DNA of 64,000 nt from positions 644,001-708,000 of the forward strand of contig JAIGNY010002044.1 of the NCBI GenBank assembly GCA_020152595.1, read 5' to 3'. The position numbers and the translations under genes are program-made. The stretch comes from Chiridota heheva (taxonomy: Eukaryota; Echinodermata; Holothuroidea; Apodida; Chiridotidae). This document shows positions 1 to 10,785 of this stretch, one piece after another. The notes below the pieces were generated by a model that worked only from the letters and a program-made list of their open reading frames with translations, did not search any database and had not been told where the DNA came from. Position 1 is the first letter of the stretch. Every line of letters begins with the position of its first letter.

Positions 1-232
1 ATGCCATGAGGAATCTGGACCTCCCCCTCCCACCCCCACTGTTCTAAAAAAAATTGAGCATGATGAGCAAGTTTCACAAATTCCCTGCCATGCCTCTGGG
101 AACAGGTAAAGTGGTTACTCGAGCAGGAGATTCGATCTGTAGTTGTAAAAGTTTTCACAAACTTGCCAAAAAAGTTACACATACTTTTTGAGAAATTTCT
201 TGCTTTAATATATTGATGTTTTATTTTCACAG
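1..232 (+). other. presumed intron upstream of the first visible exon
   Basis: Sequence before the acceptor at 231-232 (pyrimidine-rich tract, then CAG). A donor-like CAG/gtaaag lies at 105/106. The frame that would join the next exon has a TGA at 64-66, so any exon here would have to be shorter than 40 bases. I see no convincing exon. Confidence 0.4.
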
Positions 233-317
233 ACGTCCAGGACAATGCCACCACAGGTAAGAAGAGGGCGACATTACGAAGAAATCTCGGACATGAATCG
301 GGAAGAACAAAGTCATG
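233..317 (+). CDS. internal exon of a tyrosine-motif tail protein (gene truncated at left edge)
   Basis: An 85-base exon bounded by a strong acceptor (TTTTATTTTCACAG) and a strong donor (CATG/gtaagt at 318). It is open in the frame starting ACG TCC AGG and gives 28 codons plus one base. The frame contains RHYEEISD, with the YEEI tyrosine at 275-277, a motif of the Src-family SH2-ligand type. The leftover G joins the AA that opens the exon at 5090 to make a glutamate codon, so the two exons splice in phase. A donor-like GTAAGA at 256 lies inside the exon and could be an alternative splice site. Upstream exons, with any signal peptide, ectodomain or membrane segment, lie outside the window. The splicing is inferred from sites and frame only. 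Confidence 0.6.
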
Positions 318-1045
318 GTAAGTCTGATTGGATTCAAGGAATGACCTCTCAAAAATAACATTGCATAATATTTGACATCTTTAAGTCATGTTGCTTTCAT
401 TCAAAATGTAGCTTTGATCATCTCAGTTGGGGGCTAGGTGTAGTAATGTTGCAAACAGGGGCAGCTTAGTCATATGGAGAGGACGTGTCAGTAGCAAAGA
501 CCAGACATATCATACAAGATGATTATGGGGGAATCATTCCCCCCTGTCCCTCTTACACGATACCCCCTCCTCCACATGCACACACACACATACCCCTCTT
601 ACACGATCCCTCCTCCCCACACATACAGACACACTCTTCATTTGCTTGCATGCATTTAATTTGAATAGTACTCAAATGGTAGTAGTTTAATATATGTATA
701 CATGCTAGCAGAATGATAATGTGCAATACATGTTAACTTTCTGTGAGAACTTGAAACAAACAGTTATAATTTCTCTTCAAAAAAAAAAACGTACATCAAC
801 CGTTATAAAGAAACAGCATGTTTTGATAGTATCCTGCAAGTAGGTTGTGGTACTTGTAGTGCTGTCACGACATGGCTTTATTATGTATTGATTATCGTGG
901 AGAAAAATATTGCGATATATGGTAGTATCGCAATACTATTCAAGAAAACTGACTCAAGATCCAAATTGTTAATCTCACCAAGATTATATGATCATGGAGT
1001 TACAATTTACTCTATGATATGATCACGACAATGTTCATTTTACCA
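318..1045 (+). other. intron, 5' part
   Basis: Start of the intron that runs 318-5089. It holds CA-rich and C-rich low-complexity sequence around 540-640 and otherwise nothing recognisable. The rest of the intron is occupied by the transposon and repeat entries that follow; 1496-1960 carries a G/C-run dispersed repeat near 1840-1925 also seen near 12820, 15710 and 19600. Confidence 0.4.
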
Positions 1046-1495
1046 GTCTTATAATAGGTCACACCCACCTCACTCACTCCCACCTCCTTATTGGCTCCCC
1101 TCAACCCTCTGCAATAATTGCCATTGTTCCATCACAGTCCATCATGTCTTCTTGCTTGCCCCCTGTACAACCTTCCCAGAGCTTCCCTCGCTTCCCACAA
1201 ATCAATTGCCAAATTCTTCCTGAAAAACCCTCCGATAAAATTATCTCCTTCTTTCGTCATGCTTCCCTCTACAACTATATTCAGTCCTCCTTTCCCATCC
1301 CCCTCTCTCTCTGCTTTGTTTTTTTCACCCATGCACCTCCTCTCTGGATCCCAGCTTTCTGACTTATAGTTCTCGTATATTTCTCAATCTCCCCTGTTTT
1401 CTTTCCTTCCTACCTCTAGAATGATCTAACCTCTTAGGCACAATTTGACCTTTGCTGTTGTGGTGCCGTTAAGCCCTCATACAAACAAACAGATT
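1046..1495 (+). mobile_element. 3' end of an RNase H-type non-LTR retrotransposon (copy 1)
   Basis: The plus strand matches the 3' part of the longer copy at 58431-59999 (which is on the minus strand). It starts near the coding text for GHTHLTHSHLLIGSP and then CNNCHC, the C-terminal cysteine motif of such ORF2 proteins. It runs into the shared 3' UTR (GTGGTGCCGTTAAG) and ends in a (CAAA)n tail near 1485. It is 5'-truncated, as usual for LINE insertions. A third copy is at 22205-22683. The reading frame is broken and it cannot move by itself. Confidence 0.75.
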
Positions 1496-1960
1496 TCCAT
1501 TTGAGTATAAACAACAAGATGTCCATGCCTGTGTTTTTATCAGTTGCCCAACACTAGCTTGAGAATGCTCAAGATTTACTGCACTTCCTTTCAATTTTGT
1601 TTTTTCTTTTTCTAATGAGCTTTGGATGGAGGTGTTTGTTTGATCACAGATACATGTAATTAGTGGAGCCCCATGTTATCAACATTTTGGACAAACATGG
1701 ATGCATCTTCCGCCTTACTGTGCCATCTTCTGCAGGGAAGGTACCAAAAATGTCCAGTGTGTCCTCCATTGCCCTAAGTAAAATCCATATATGCAGAGTA
1801 TAAGTGAATTCACTTACCAAAAAGGCAACCAGGGGCATAGGAACTGGGGGGCCAGGCTCCCAAATCATTTTATTGGGGGGGACAAGTACCATTTTTGCCC
1901 CCTCCCCAATAATGGAGGTCTGACAAGTTGATTTTGAAGAGTTAAGAGTTAGATTCCCTT

Positions 1961-2437
1961 CATAACATAACACGATTACAGGCTAAGAAAGGTTAGTCAC
2001 CCCATAAAAAAGCCTAAATTAACACTATCACCACCACACAAAAAAAAAAAAAAAAATCAAAGATGCCCAGAGTTAGTAAAGAACTTATCAATGTTGACTT
2101 TGAATTTGTGAACAGAATTGGAGCTAACTACCCACTCAGGAAAACCATTCCACTCATTAACAACTCTTTGCAAAAAGCTAAAACGCTTAATATCCATCCG
2201 TGAGAACTCTTTGATCAACTTCAAACTGTTACCACGTGTCACATGAGGATTAGCTGAAACATGCAAGAAATAAGAGGAAGCCAAAGCATTACTACCAGAT
2301 AGGAACTTAAAGTCCTGAATCATATCGCCACGTACTCTTCTTAACTCAAGTGTGGTCAAACCAAGAATTCGCAACCTAGATTCATAAGAGAGATTCCTTA
2401 CTTCAGGAATAAGTCTAGTGGCCTTCACATACTTTCT
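1961..2437 (-). mobile_element. 3' end of a CR1-like LINE (RT C-terminal region)
   Basis: The minus strand is open from 2428 to 2057 for 123 residues containing RNLSYESRLRILGL, LRRVRGDMIQ and RVVNEWNGFPEWVV. This is the well-known C-terminal text of CR1/Rex-group reverse transcriptases, after the thumb region. The 3' UTR follows at lower coordinates. It has an A-run (minus-strand T-run) at 2040-2057, the text GCCTGTAA and the terminal short repeat TGTTATGTTATG at 1961-1972. The element is 5'-truncated near 2437. It lies in the intron, antisense to the host gene. The 3' UTR text GCCTGTAA recurs at the end of the CR1-like element at 29900. Confidence 0.75.
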
Positions 2438-2469
2438 TATTCAAAAGAGAGTTAATTTTTAGGAAAATT

Positions 2470-3235
2470 GCTTCAATTTTGTAAAATTTGCTCTAATTTT
2501 TGAGAAATTTGCTTCTTTCCACCTCCGAGTCCTAAAAAAACTGACCCCGCAATGTGAGATATCTTCTTACGCCACTGAAGGCAACCAAAGCCAAAATAAA
2601 ATGTCATTGAATGTCTGTAATTTAATATGCACTTTTCCGTACTTATGATAACATTCAAGAGTGAATTGCATCAATTTACGGTGTTACTTAAGATATCAAT
2701 TTAGTTCCAGTGTGTTTTCTCTTGGTTTATAGCGTAGTAGAAATCATGATCATGAATTTGCTCTTTTCCACCACTCAAAAAAACTGACCCAGCAATGTGA
2801 AATATCCTCTTACACCACTGAAGGCAACCAAAGCCAAAATAAAATGTCATTGAATGTCTGTAATTTAATATGCACTTTTCCGTACTTATGATAACATTCA
2901 AGAGTGAATTGCATCAATTTACGGTGTTACTTAAGATATCAATTTAGTTCCAGTGTGTTTTCTCTTGGTTTATAGCGTAGTAGAAATCATGATCATGAAT
3001 TTGCTCTTTTCCACCACTCAAAAAAACTGACCCAGCAATGTGAAATATCCTCTTACACCACTGAAGGCAACAAAAGCCAAAATAAAATGTCATTGAATGT
3101 CTGTAATTTAATATGCACTTTTCCGTACTTATGATAACATTCAAGAGTGAATTGCATCAATTTACGGTGTTACTAAGATAACAAATTAGTTCCTGTGTGT
3201 TTTCTCTTGGTTTAAAGCGTAGTAGAAATAATGAA
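2470..3235. repeat. tandem repeat, 243-bp period, about three copies
   Basis: The segment reading AAAACTGACCCAGCAATGTG ... ATTCAAGAGTGAATTGCATC recurs near 2535, 2785 and 3027. The last two copies are nearly identical (243-bp spacing), and the first is about 15 bp shorter and more diverged. Minus-strand open frames of 61-66 codons in each copy are a by-product. The repeat is intronic. Confidence 0.85.
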
Positions 3236-3499
3236 GATTGTAAGATTACATCAGACTCTTCATGGAAAAAAAAAAAATACTTGTTAAGCTGGAAACCTAG
3301 AAAGCAGGAACTTTGCAGTATTTGGGAATTTCCTCTTTGCTAGTTTCTATCAAATGGAAACTAGATACGAAACTGCTGGCCATATTGACTTAGCTATTTA
3401 GATGATTAAAAGTGGTATGGATGCATATCTCCAACCAGCCAGAAAACCAAAGGCTTTGCTTTGAGGTTCAGATGCACAATATGGATTATTTTTTGGCAA

Positions 3500-3860
3500 A
3501 ATCATATTAAGCTCCGCCCACAATTGTATATTACTAAAATTCAACATTTTTCATCCCATGAACATACTCGCACTAGCTATAACGACATATTGTAAGTATA
3601 CCAACATGTTAAGCAAAACAGACATGCATTTGTTAAAATATGAGCATTTCAAGATTTGTATTTACATTAAAATCATATTAAGCCCCACCCACTATGAATA
3701 TTAATGAAATTCAATGTTTATATATCACTAACATGTACACACTAGCAAACAATTTCATTGTATCAACTATAAAACCAAATAGACTTGCAGATGTTAAGAT
3801 ATGAGCATTTCAAGATTTTCACATTAGGCCCTGCCTACTGATTAATATGCATGACATCAC
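3500..3860. repeat. degenerate tandem repeat, period about 160-180 bp
   Basis: The phrases 'atcatattaag(c)cccaccca', 'tgaaattcaa', 'cactagc' and 'atatgagcatttcaagatt' recur in the same order at about 3505-3660 and 3670-3815, and begin again at 3820. The copies differ by many substitutions, so the duplication is old. From 3860 to 4747 I see nothing recognisable. Confidence 0.6.
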
Positions 3861-4747
3861 AACCAAAAATAGGACAGCTTTAGAAGGTTAAGGACACTTG
3901 AAACAAGTAATTACTATATTATTCTTTAATAAACTAAAATAGGAAAAACTTGCATCGGTATCTAAAAGAATAATACTGGAATGGGAATTATTCAATAAAT
4001 TTGAAGAAAACAAGTAATGAATGATGTTGGGTTGTACAACTTTACACATCTCATTTTCTATATATTTTATAGAGGGATTTTATCACGTGAATCTTATTCA
4101 ACTGGAAGCCATTTTGTAGGAAAAAGCATTTCCGCATTGTGCGCTCTATGCATCTGATCTTCACAGAGCTCAGTCACATCACACGTAAAACAAACAGACT
4201 CAGTCCTACTATGCTGATGATGAAAACACACGCTGGGCTGAAAACTCACGTTGGGTATATAAAATACGCGCTGGTTAAAATCAACTGGCCAGATGAATTA
4301 ATTTTCTAATATAAAATGTTATTTTTGAGACAAAATTACCCTCCAAGTACTTCCAAATAATCTTAATCCGTGGATTTTAAACACGACTATAGGTGCAACC
4401 AACGGCACAGCAAGATTCTGGCATAATTATTGTACAAAAATAATCTTATATAACAACATGCAAATGTATGTAAATTTAATTAAGTGTACAGCAGACGACA
4501 GTGTTCTTTGCCCTACAAAACTAAAGTGGCTTTAGCAACATCATGAATATTCATATTTTATTAAATAATTCAATCTGAATTACTAAATTAGTTGCTCATA
4601 TGCAGAACAATTTTCTCATCAAATCTGATGGCAGTTCAGGACATTTTGTCATCTTTGCTTATAATTACGGCAATCTGATATAAGTGTGCTTTTGATCCTT
4701 TTAAACTTATAACAGTTTTTTGACTAATTTTGTTGGGATTTTTATAT

Positions 4748-4945
4748 AGCATAGCATAGCATAGCATAACATAGCCTAGCATAGCAAGGCTAACGTCCCA
4801 AAAGCATCCAGTGCTGGACATTGTATTAAGATGGCCACGGCCTTTGATAACCAGTTGTAAACTCACTGGTTGCAGACCCACCGGGATTCGAACCTGGGAC
4901 AGGCGGGTGAGAGGACAAAGCACTAACCACTACACCACGGAGGTC
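4748..4945 (-). mobile_element. tRNA-derived SINE, family with GCTAT tail (copy 1)
   Basis: Read on the minus strand from 4945: a tRNA-like head with an A-box (GTGTAGTGGTTAGTGC) and a B-box (GGTTCGAATCC). A body follows (CCAGTGAGTTTACAACTGG, TGTCCAGCACTGGATGC, GGGACGTTAG), ending in a pentameric ATGCT/GCTAT tail at 4748-4790. A second copy on the plus strand is at 63133-63301. The A-box and B-box show a Pol III-type internal promoter. Confidence 0.8.
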
Positions 4946-5089
4946 TGTATGCTTCATCTTTTTTTTGTGCCTTCGTTATCGAGAACCTGGCAAGCTTTTA
5001 TCCTTCATAATCCTTATAATTACAAGTTTCTTGATGCGATTTTAGTTGAAAAGTTTTCATGCAGTGATATTTATCATTTTGTTCTTCAG

Positions 5090-5856
5090 AAAATGATGTT
5101 GAACCATATGCCATTGTGGAGGCTGGTATGGCGAGAAGGAAAACAGCGCCCTCAAGAGTGTCTGTGAGGTCAAACGATAGCGACGACTTTGACGGTCTGT
5201 ATGCTAAAGTGAACAGGGATCATAAGGATGAGAGTTCTAACAAAACAAAACCATCTAAAAGTAAGGACGATGATTTTGCGTTGCTTTACGCAAAAGTGAA
5301 AAAGCCTCCAAAAGAGCATGAGAAACTCGGAGTTGCAGCGGGTGGGGCACCAGTTGCTTCACAAGAAAAGAACTTTGACCAGATGTATGCGAAGGTGAAC
5401 AGGCTGAAAAAGGGTGGGAAGGCTGCAGCGTCGTCCAATAGTAACGGAAATGCAGAAATACTTAGCCAAGATTCAAGTTATCAGTCGATCGATGAGGTGA
5501 ATCAGGAACACACTGACAGTGTTGCAAGGAAAGCAGGCATGGTTCACATCGACGACGTTAAATTAGCTCCATGGACAAAGAGGGAACACACATATGCATC
5601 GGTTGATCAAACCGATGAATCTGAAATAGCGCCTTCTAATGTAACTGAAACTCCAAGCAGCTTAAACTGGTCCAGGCCTAGGCATGTTGAACATAGTTAT
5701 GAAGAGGTTGATATTAAGGAACGAACAGACAATTCTGAGAAAAAATCTGATTCCGAAAAAAATCTAAGCAATGATTCAACAAAGTCGCCAACTCACTTGA
5801 ATAGTTCACAGTTGGAAAAACTTGCTGATGATAATATTCAAGAAACAGATTTATGA
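5090..5856 (+). CDS. terminal coding exon: cytoplasmic-type tail with seven further YxxPhi tyrosine motifs
   Basis: Acceptor GTTCTTCAG at 5081-5089. The exon opens with AA, which completes the split glutamate codon from 317, and stays open for 254 codons to TGA at 5854. The tyrosine motifs are YAIV (5107), YAKV (5200), YAKV (5287), YAKV (5386), YQSI (5479), YASV (5593) and YEEV (5698). The three YAKV motifs sit in a repeated module, D-D/N-F-x-x-L/M-YAKV-N/K-R/K, spaced about 30 codons apart. LLYAKV and SSYQSI fit the ITIM pattern, and all eight motifs (with YEEI in the previous exon) also fit the YxxPhi endocytic sorting pattern. The rest is Ser/Asp/Glu/Lys-rich and probably disordered. No membrane segment or enzymatic domain is visible. 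The most likely role is a phosphotyrosine docking tail of a receptor or adaptor, which is inference. The family is not recognised. Confidence 0.75.
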
Positions 5857-6588
5857 AGCACCGCCTCGGGAATTAACCTTTCTAGGTGCAGAAATAGGCC
5901 ACGCCCACCATAGAAATGCAGAAACTGGGTGGGGCAATCAAACTACCCTCAAGTCCGCAATCATGCATGACTAATGTGTTGACACTTAAGATGCTCATGT
6001 GTCCTGCCACAAGTTTTGATCCATTTATGGCACTTCTCCTTTTCTTTAGAGATGTTATCAAAAGGAATAAACAAAATTATGTTGCTAACCGTTCTGGTAA
6101 CGGGAAACGGATTTACAAAGCCCGTAAGCGCAATATTTGTTCACCATCCTGTCGTCACCCAGTCTGTGTGTGCAGACATTTTGTACAGTATATTGCATTG
6201 ACTGCATAAGCGCGTGTCGCTAGTTAGCTGTGCTGTACCAGTACCGGGTAGGATGTTTGCTCCACTTGTTGCTAGGTAAATTCATCCGGTGATTGGATGA
6301 AAAAACTGTCAATCATTTAACTTTGAGAGGTTAATTGTATAGTGATGTAACCATTTTTATATTGTATGTTTTTTTCTTCAAGTTATGTGTAGATGTTCAT
6401 TCAACACTGAAATTTGCAGATGTATCCTTGATAGTTGTTTAGTATAAGATACAGTAATTCATTACAAGGGAATCATTTGAAAAAGAACGATTTGGGTAAG
6501 GACTGGATGTGTGCCTCTACCTAGAGCTTAATGTCTTGGCTTGATTATAATTAGCAGATAGTGAGAGAAAAGTCTCAAAGTTCTCTGA

Positions 6589-6594
6589 AATAAA
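6589..6594 (+). promoter_or_regulatory. candidate polyadenylation signal AATAAA
   Basis: AATAAA about 730 bases after the stop codon at 5856. Another AATAAA at 6066-6071 lies closer. Either could end the tail-gene transcript, and the sequence alone does not decide. Confidence 0.3.
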
Positions 6595-6599
6595 GATAC

Positions 6600-7330
6600 A
6601 TTTGATCAAAAGCTCTTCCAATACTTGAAGGCTGATGTTGGTGCTTCTGACCCAATCAATGAATGAATTTGAGAAAATCAGAAAGGAATTTTTGGTCTTT
6701 TAGGTCTTCATCGGCAATGGAGAAACATTGATAAGGCATTGGGGGTGGGGGTGGGGATCTGTGATATACTGGAGAATTTAGGTGTCACCTGAGGCATAAA
6801 GGAAATATATTTTGATTGATTTTTTGCCATTAAAAGAAATTCATAGATTGTATTATGTGACTTTTGTGCCCATGAAGGAAATATTTCTGTATTTATTTAG
6901 TCACCATATGTTTGAATTCTATGTTTAGACTCTAGGGAGCTGAAAGTTGCTTTTAAAAAAACAAAATATGTACGCTTTTACCTCGTTTGTTCCTCCACTG
7001 GTATCTCTCCTCTCATTGGCTGGCTGATCAGCGGAGAGTACGGACATGGCTCATAGACTCGAGGCTTGTAACTAATGCTTTGCCTCACAATGCAGACTGT
7101 GAAATTGCAATTTTGTGGGTCTTTTTCTGCAGCTTGAAAAAGCTAGTGTTTGTTGTGAGTCCTGTGTGAATATAGCCTCTTAATAGAGCAGTTTAGTGCT
7201 ATGTCTTTTGTTGAGGTCACTCTAGAAGCACATGTTTTTAGCAGTTTTATTTTATTATTTATTATTGTTTTTTTTGTTTGTTTTTTTTTTTTTTTTTTTG
7301 GGTTCAAGGAGCCTTGATAATATGTAGAAT
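6600..7330. other. no recognisable feature
   Basis: AT-rich sequence with a T-run at 7268-7300 leading into the minisatellite. Short open frames here have no coding character that I can see. Confidence 0.4.
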
Positions 7331-8074
7331 ACCCCCCTCCCCCATCACTAAATGTCCCTATCACTGAGTGCCCCATCATGGAGTGCCCCCATCACTGAGT
7401 GCCCCCATCACTGAGTGCCCCCATCACTGAGTGCCCCCATCACTGAGTGCCCCCATCACTGAGTGCCCCATCACTGAGTGCCCCCATTACTGAGTGCCCC
7501 ATCACTGAGTGCCCCATCACTGAGTGCCCCCATCACTGAGTGCCCCATCACTAAGTGCCCCCATCACTGAGTGCCCCTATCACTGAGTGCCCCATCACTG
7601 AGTGCCCCTATCACTGAGTGCCCCTATCACTGAGTGCCCCCATCACTGAGTGCCCCATCACTGAATGCCCCATCACTGAGTGCCCCATCACTGAGTGCCC
7701 CATCACTGAGTGCCCCATCACTGAGTGCCCCATCACTGAGTGCCCCTATCACTGAGTGCCCCCATCACTGAGTGTCCCATCACTGAGTGCCCCATCACTG
7801 AGTGCCCCCATCACTGAGTGCCCCATCACTAAGTGCTCCAATACTGAGTGCTCCCATCACTGAGTTCCCCATCACTGAGTGCCTCATCACTGACTGCCCC
7901 TATCACTGAGTGCCCCCATCACTGAGTGCCCCATCACTGAGTGCCCCCATCACTGAGTGCCCCATCACTGAGTGCCCCCATCACTGAGTGCTCCCATCAC
8001 TGAGTGCCCCCATCACTGAGTTCCCCAATCACTGAGTGCCCCCATCACTAAGTGCCCCTCCCCCCATCACTGAG
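7331..8074. repeat. minisatellite, 15-16-bp unit CCCCCATCACTGAGTG
   Basis: About 45-50 head-to-tail copies of CCCC(C/T)ATCACTGAGTG. The main variation is four versus five pyrimidines (15 or 16 bp), with scattered point changes such as CTAAGTG. No long frame is kept because unit lengths alternate. Confidence 0.95.
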
Positions 8075-9030
8075 TGAAAGAACATGTGTGTTGAGGTTTG
8101 TTGACATAAAAACACTAATATATTTCTTAACTTTATCTTTTTGTGCTAGTGATAAAAAATAAAATGAGTCAAATAGCTTCTTTCACCCCCTGCCAGGCTA
8201 ACATTCACAGAAGTGATTGGAGGCTAGCTTGAGTGCAAAATATAAGCATAAACTAATCCTTGCTTGGAATTCATGTACATTACAAACATGTAATGCTTCC
8301 AAAATTTGTAGAGAAAAAAATCATAAAAATTATATATACTAATTTTGTCAAAGATATCTGCATTGAAAATTGTAACCAGGATTTCATTTGGTAATGTTGA
8401 ATTTTACTAGCCTTTATCAGTTTGCAGACACTGGATTTAGTCGTAGGTGGGCTATTTTAAAAGTGAATATGCGAATTCTTTTCGGCTAAGTCATGTAAGT
8501 TATCCAAATCATTGTAAAACACGACTAGATATGCAAAAAAATCATGTAAGAAAGAATCCCATGTTATTTGAAGAAGTGTATTAGATATGAGAGGTTTGGG
8601 AACAACCCTCAACAATTCCTGTCACCATGGCAATAAAAACTTTAATCTTGGCAACCAAAAAAATTGAAAAATGATCATTTTAGTTGACAGAGAAATAACA
8701 CTTTATGTCTTACTTGTTGACCAAAATAAAAGTTTTGAGTAAGAAATGAACTGAAAATATTTTGGTAGCATGATAAACTTTATTTTTCTGTTCTTTTTTG
8801 CCCCAAAATTACTGGCGGTCCTAATCCCGAATTTTCACACCGTAACTTTGTCCCTACTAGCCCCATGGCGCCAATACAATTTAAATACGATATGATATAA
8901 CTGAGCAATATTATCATACGGACGTAGGAAGTCCCGTTAGCCAGTTAGCGCATGTAATACATGCAGATAGGTGCCTGAAAAAAATCATTTACTTTCGATG
9001 ATTGTTGTGTGTTTTGGAAATGAAAAAGAG
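8075..9030. other. no recognisable feature
   Basis: Non-repetitive AT-rich sequence. I see no splice-bounded open frame or known repeat. Confidence 0.4.
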
Positions 9031-9034
9031 TTGT

Positions 9035-9425
9035 CATTAAAGTATGAAGTTTGTCATTATAGTATGAAGTTTGTCATTAAAGTATGAAGTTTGTCATTAG
9101 AGTATGAAGTTTGTCATTATAGTATGAAGTTTGTCATTAGAGTATGAAGTATGTCATTAAATAAAGTTTGTCATTATTATGAAGTTTGTCAGAGTATAAA
9201 GTTTGTCATTAAAGTATGAAGTTTGTCATTAAAGTATGAAGTTTGTCATTAAAGTATGAAGTTTGTCATTAAAGTATGAAGTTTGTCATTAAAGTATGAA
9301 GTTTGTCATTAAAGTATGAAGTTTGTCATTAAAGTATGAGGTTTGTCATTTAAGCATAAAGTTAATATGAAGTTTGTCATTAAAGTATGAAATTAATATG
9401 AAGTATGTCATTAAAGTATAAAATT
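9035..9425. repeat. minisatellite, 20-bp unit AAAGTATGAAGTTTGTCATT
   Basis: About 19 copies. The block 9185-9345 is nearly perfect. The flanks carry shortened or mutated units (for example 9150-9200 and 9345-9420), the usual picture of a homogenised core with older edges. Confidence 0.95.
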
Positions 9426-10008
9426 ATTTATGCATGAAAACCATCAGGGGAAGAAGGTTTTTTTTTCATTTAAAATTATAATCTAAAACTAGTTTTTTGT
9501 ACTGGTGAGTAACTTTACTATATAACTATGTTGGTGATTAAAATTTTGGAAATGAGGGAACATGGTCACCAGTTTTTTTCTGAGTTGGCGACCACAAAGC
9601 AAAGGCTATTGTCGAGGGTTGTTTGGGAATCAATTACTTGTAATCATAGTATTTGTGTGGGATATGTTTCCTTTTGATTTTCTCCTGATGCAAAAGTTCA
9701 GCTTAAATTGTAGATAATTGACATTTGATCTTTTAGACGTGCAGCTCATTTTGAAATAGTTTTAGACAACTGCCATTGCAAAGATATTGTATATTCATTT
9801 TAGAGAGTTTTTTTTTTTTTTTACGAAATTATTTTCCAACAAAGTGTTTCAAAGTTTGAAAATATTAATTATTTTGTTATTCAATATCATTTACACAGAA
9901 TTACCTCAATTATGAACTTGTATAAGAAATTAAAAAAAGGTTTTTTATTATCAAATATGAAATGCAAAGATTTAATGGTGTTGAAAAGTGACTTCGCTAT
10001 ATACTGTT

Positions 10009-10056
10009 GTGATGTCATACTTGCAGATCCAAGATGATCTGCATGTATGACATCAC
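10009..10056. repeat. perfect-type hairpin, 21-bp arms
   Basis: GTGATGTCATACTTGCAGAT(C) at 10009-10029 and its reverse complement at 10036-10056 differ at one position and are separated by a 6-base loop (CAAGAT). It probably lies inside an older MITE remnant (about 9890-10136) that abuts the next element at a TTAA. Confidence 0.7.
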
Positions 10057-10136
10057 AAATGACTGATAACAAATGACTATAACTCCTCCATGGAATAAGA
10101 TGTCCACATGGTTTATTCACAGCTTTGTCTCTTTAA

Positions 10137-10670
10137 AGGACTACGAACATCTAGCAGATTTAAGACATGTGAAAGAGCATGGAATTCTGAGTAAAACCGT
10201 CTGTACAATTTGTAAAAAGCTGATTTAATTTTCAAGTTAGGATTAAACAAAGTTTCAAGATTTCTTAATTTGTGCAGAATTTGTGATAAGTTAAAGGATT
10301 ACATCTCAAAATCTTTATGTAATTCTTTATATTCTGTTCTTCAAATTCAGCTTCTTGTGAATTTCAGAATGTCTTTTCTAGATACATGATGATTTGGGGG
10401 TATGACCAAGCTCTGAAAACATTTGTGTGAAGTCCAATTCTATATTTCAAATAAAAATGACAGAAATGAAAAACAAAGGTTTTACAAAAAGTGGTGAGGA
10501 TCCTTCCACCTTTGATGTCACACATTATTGTGCAATAACAGCTACAAATTAAAAATGCTGTAAATTGGTTAATTTTAAAGAAATTTTGATGTAATTATTT
10601 GCTCTTTTATTGGTTTACATCATATTTGAAACCAAATAAACCCATGTTCCCTCTAGCTGCCCATACTCCT
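10137..10670. mobile_element. TTAA-flanked MITE, family A (copy 1)
   Basis: A 534-bp segment flanked by TTAA at 10133-10136 and 10671-10674. The ends read AGGACTACGAACATC and (reverse complement) AGGAGTATGGGCAGC, an imperfect inverted repeat. It is clearly homologous along its length to 25757-26304, for example in GATGTCACACATTATTGTGCAATAA and CATCTCAAAATCTTTAT. TTAA flanks are typical of piggyBac-type targets. It has no coding capacity. The family assignment is inference. Confidence 0.65.
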
Positions 10671-10689
10671 TTAATAGTCCTCAATCATA

Positions 10690-10780
10690 TAATATATATA
10701 TATATATATAAATATATAAATATATATGTATGTATATGTATGTACATATATACATGTATATATTTATATATATGTATTGG
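10690..10780. repeat. AT-rich microsatellite (TA / TATGTA)
   Basis: Runs of TATATA with interspersed ATGTATGTA. Confidence 0.9.
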
Positions 10781-10785
10781 CACTG

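Noticed and set aside
68-105. Short exon ending at the donor-like CAG/gtaaag at 105
   Set aside because: In-frame TGA at 64-66 and no pyrimidine tract before a usable AG.
5916-6209. 97-codon frame after the tail gene stop
   Set aside because: Lies in the presumed 3' UTR without a splice site linking it, and overlaps another short frame.
7331-8074. Regular 16-bp repeat as regulatory operator array
   Set aside because: Unit drift and length alternation are typical of a minisatellite; no nearby gene start.
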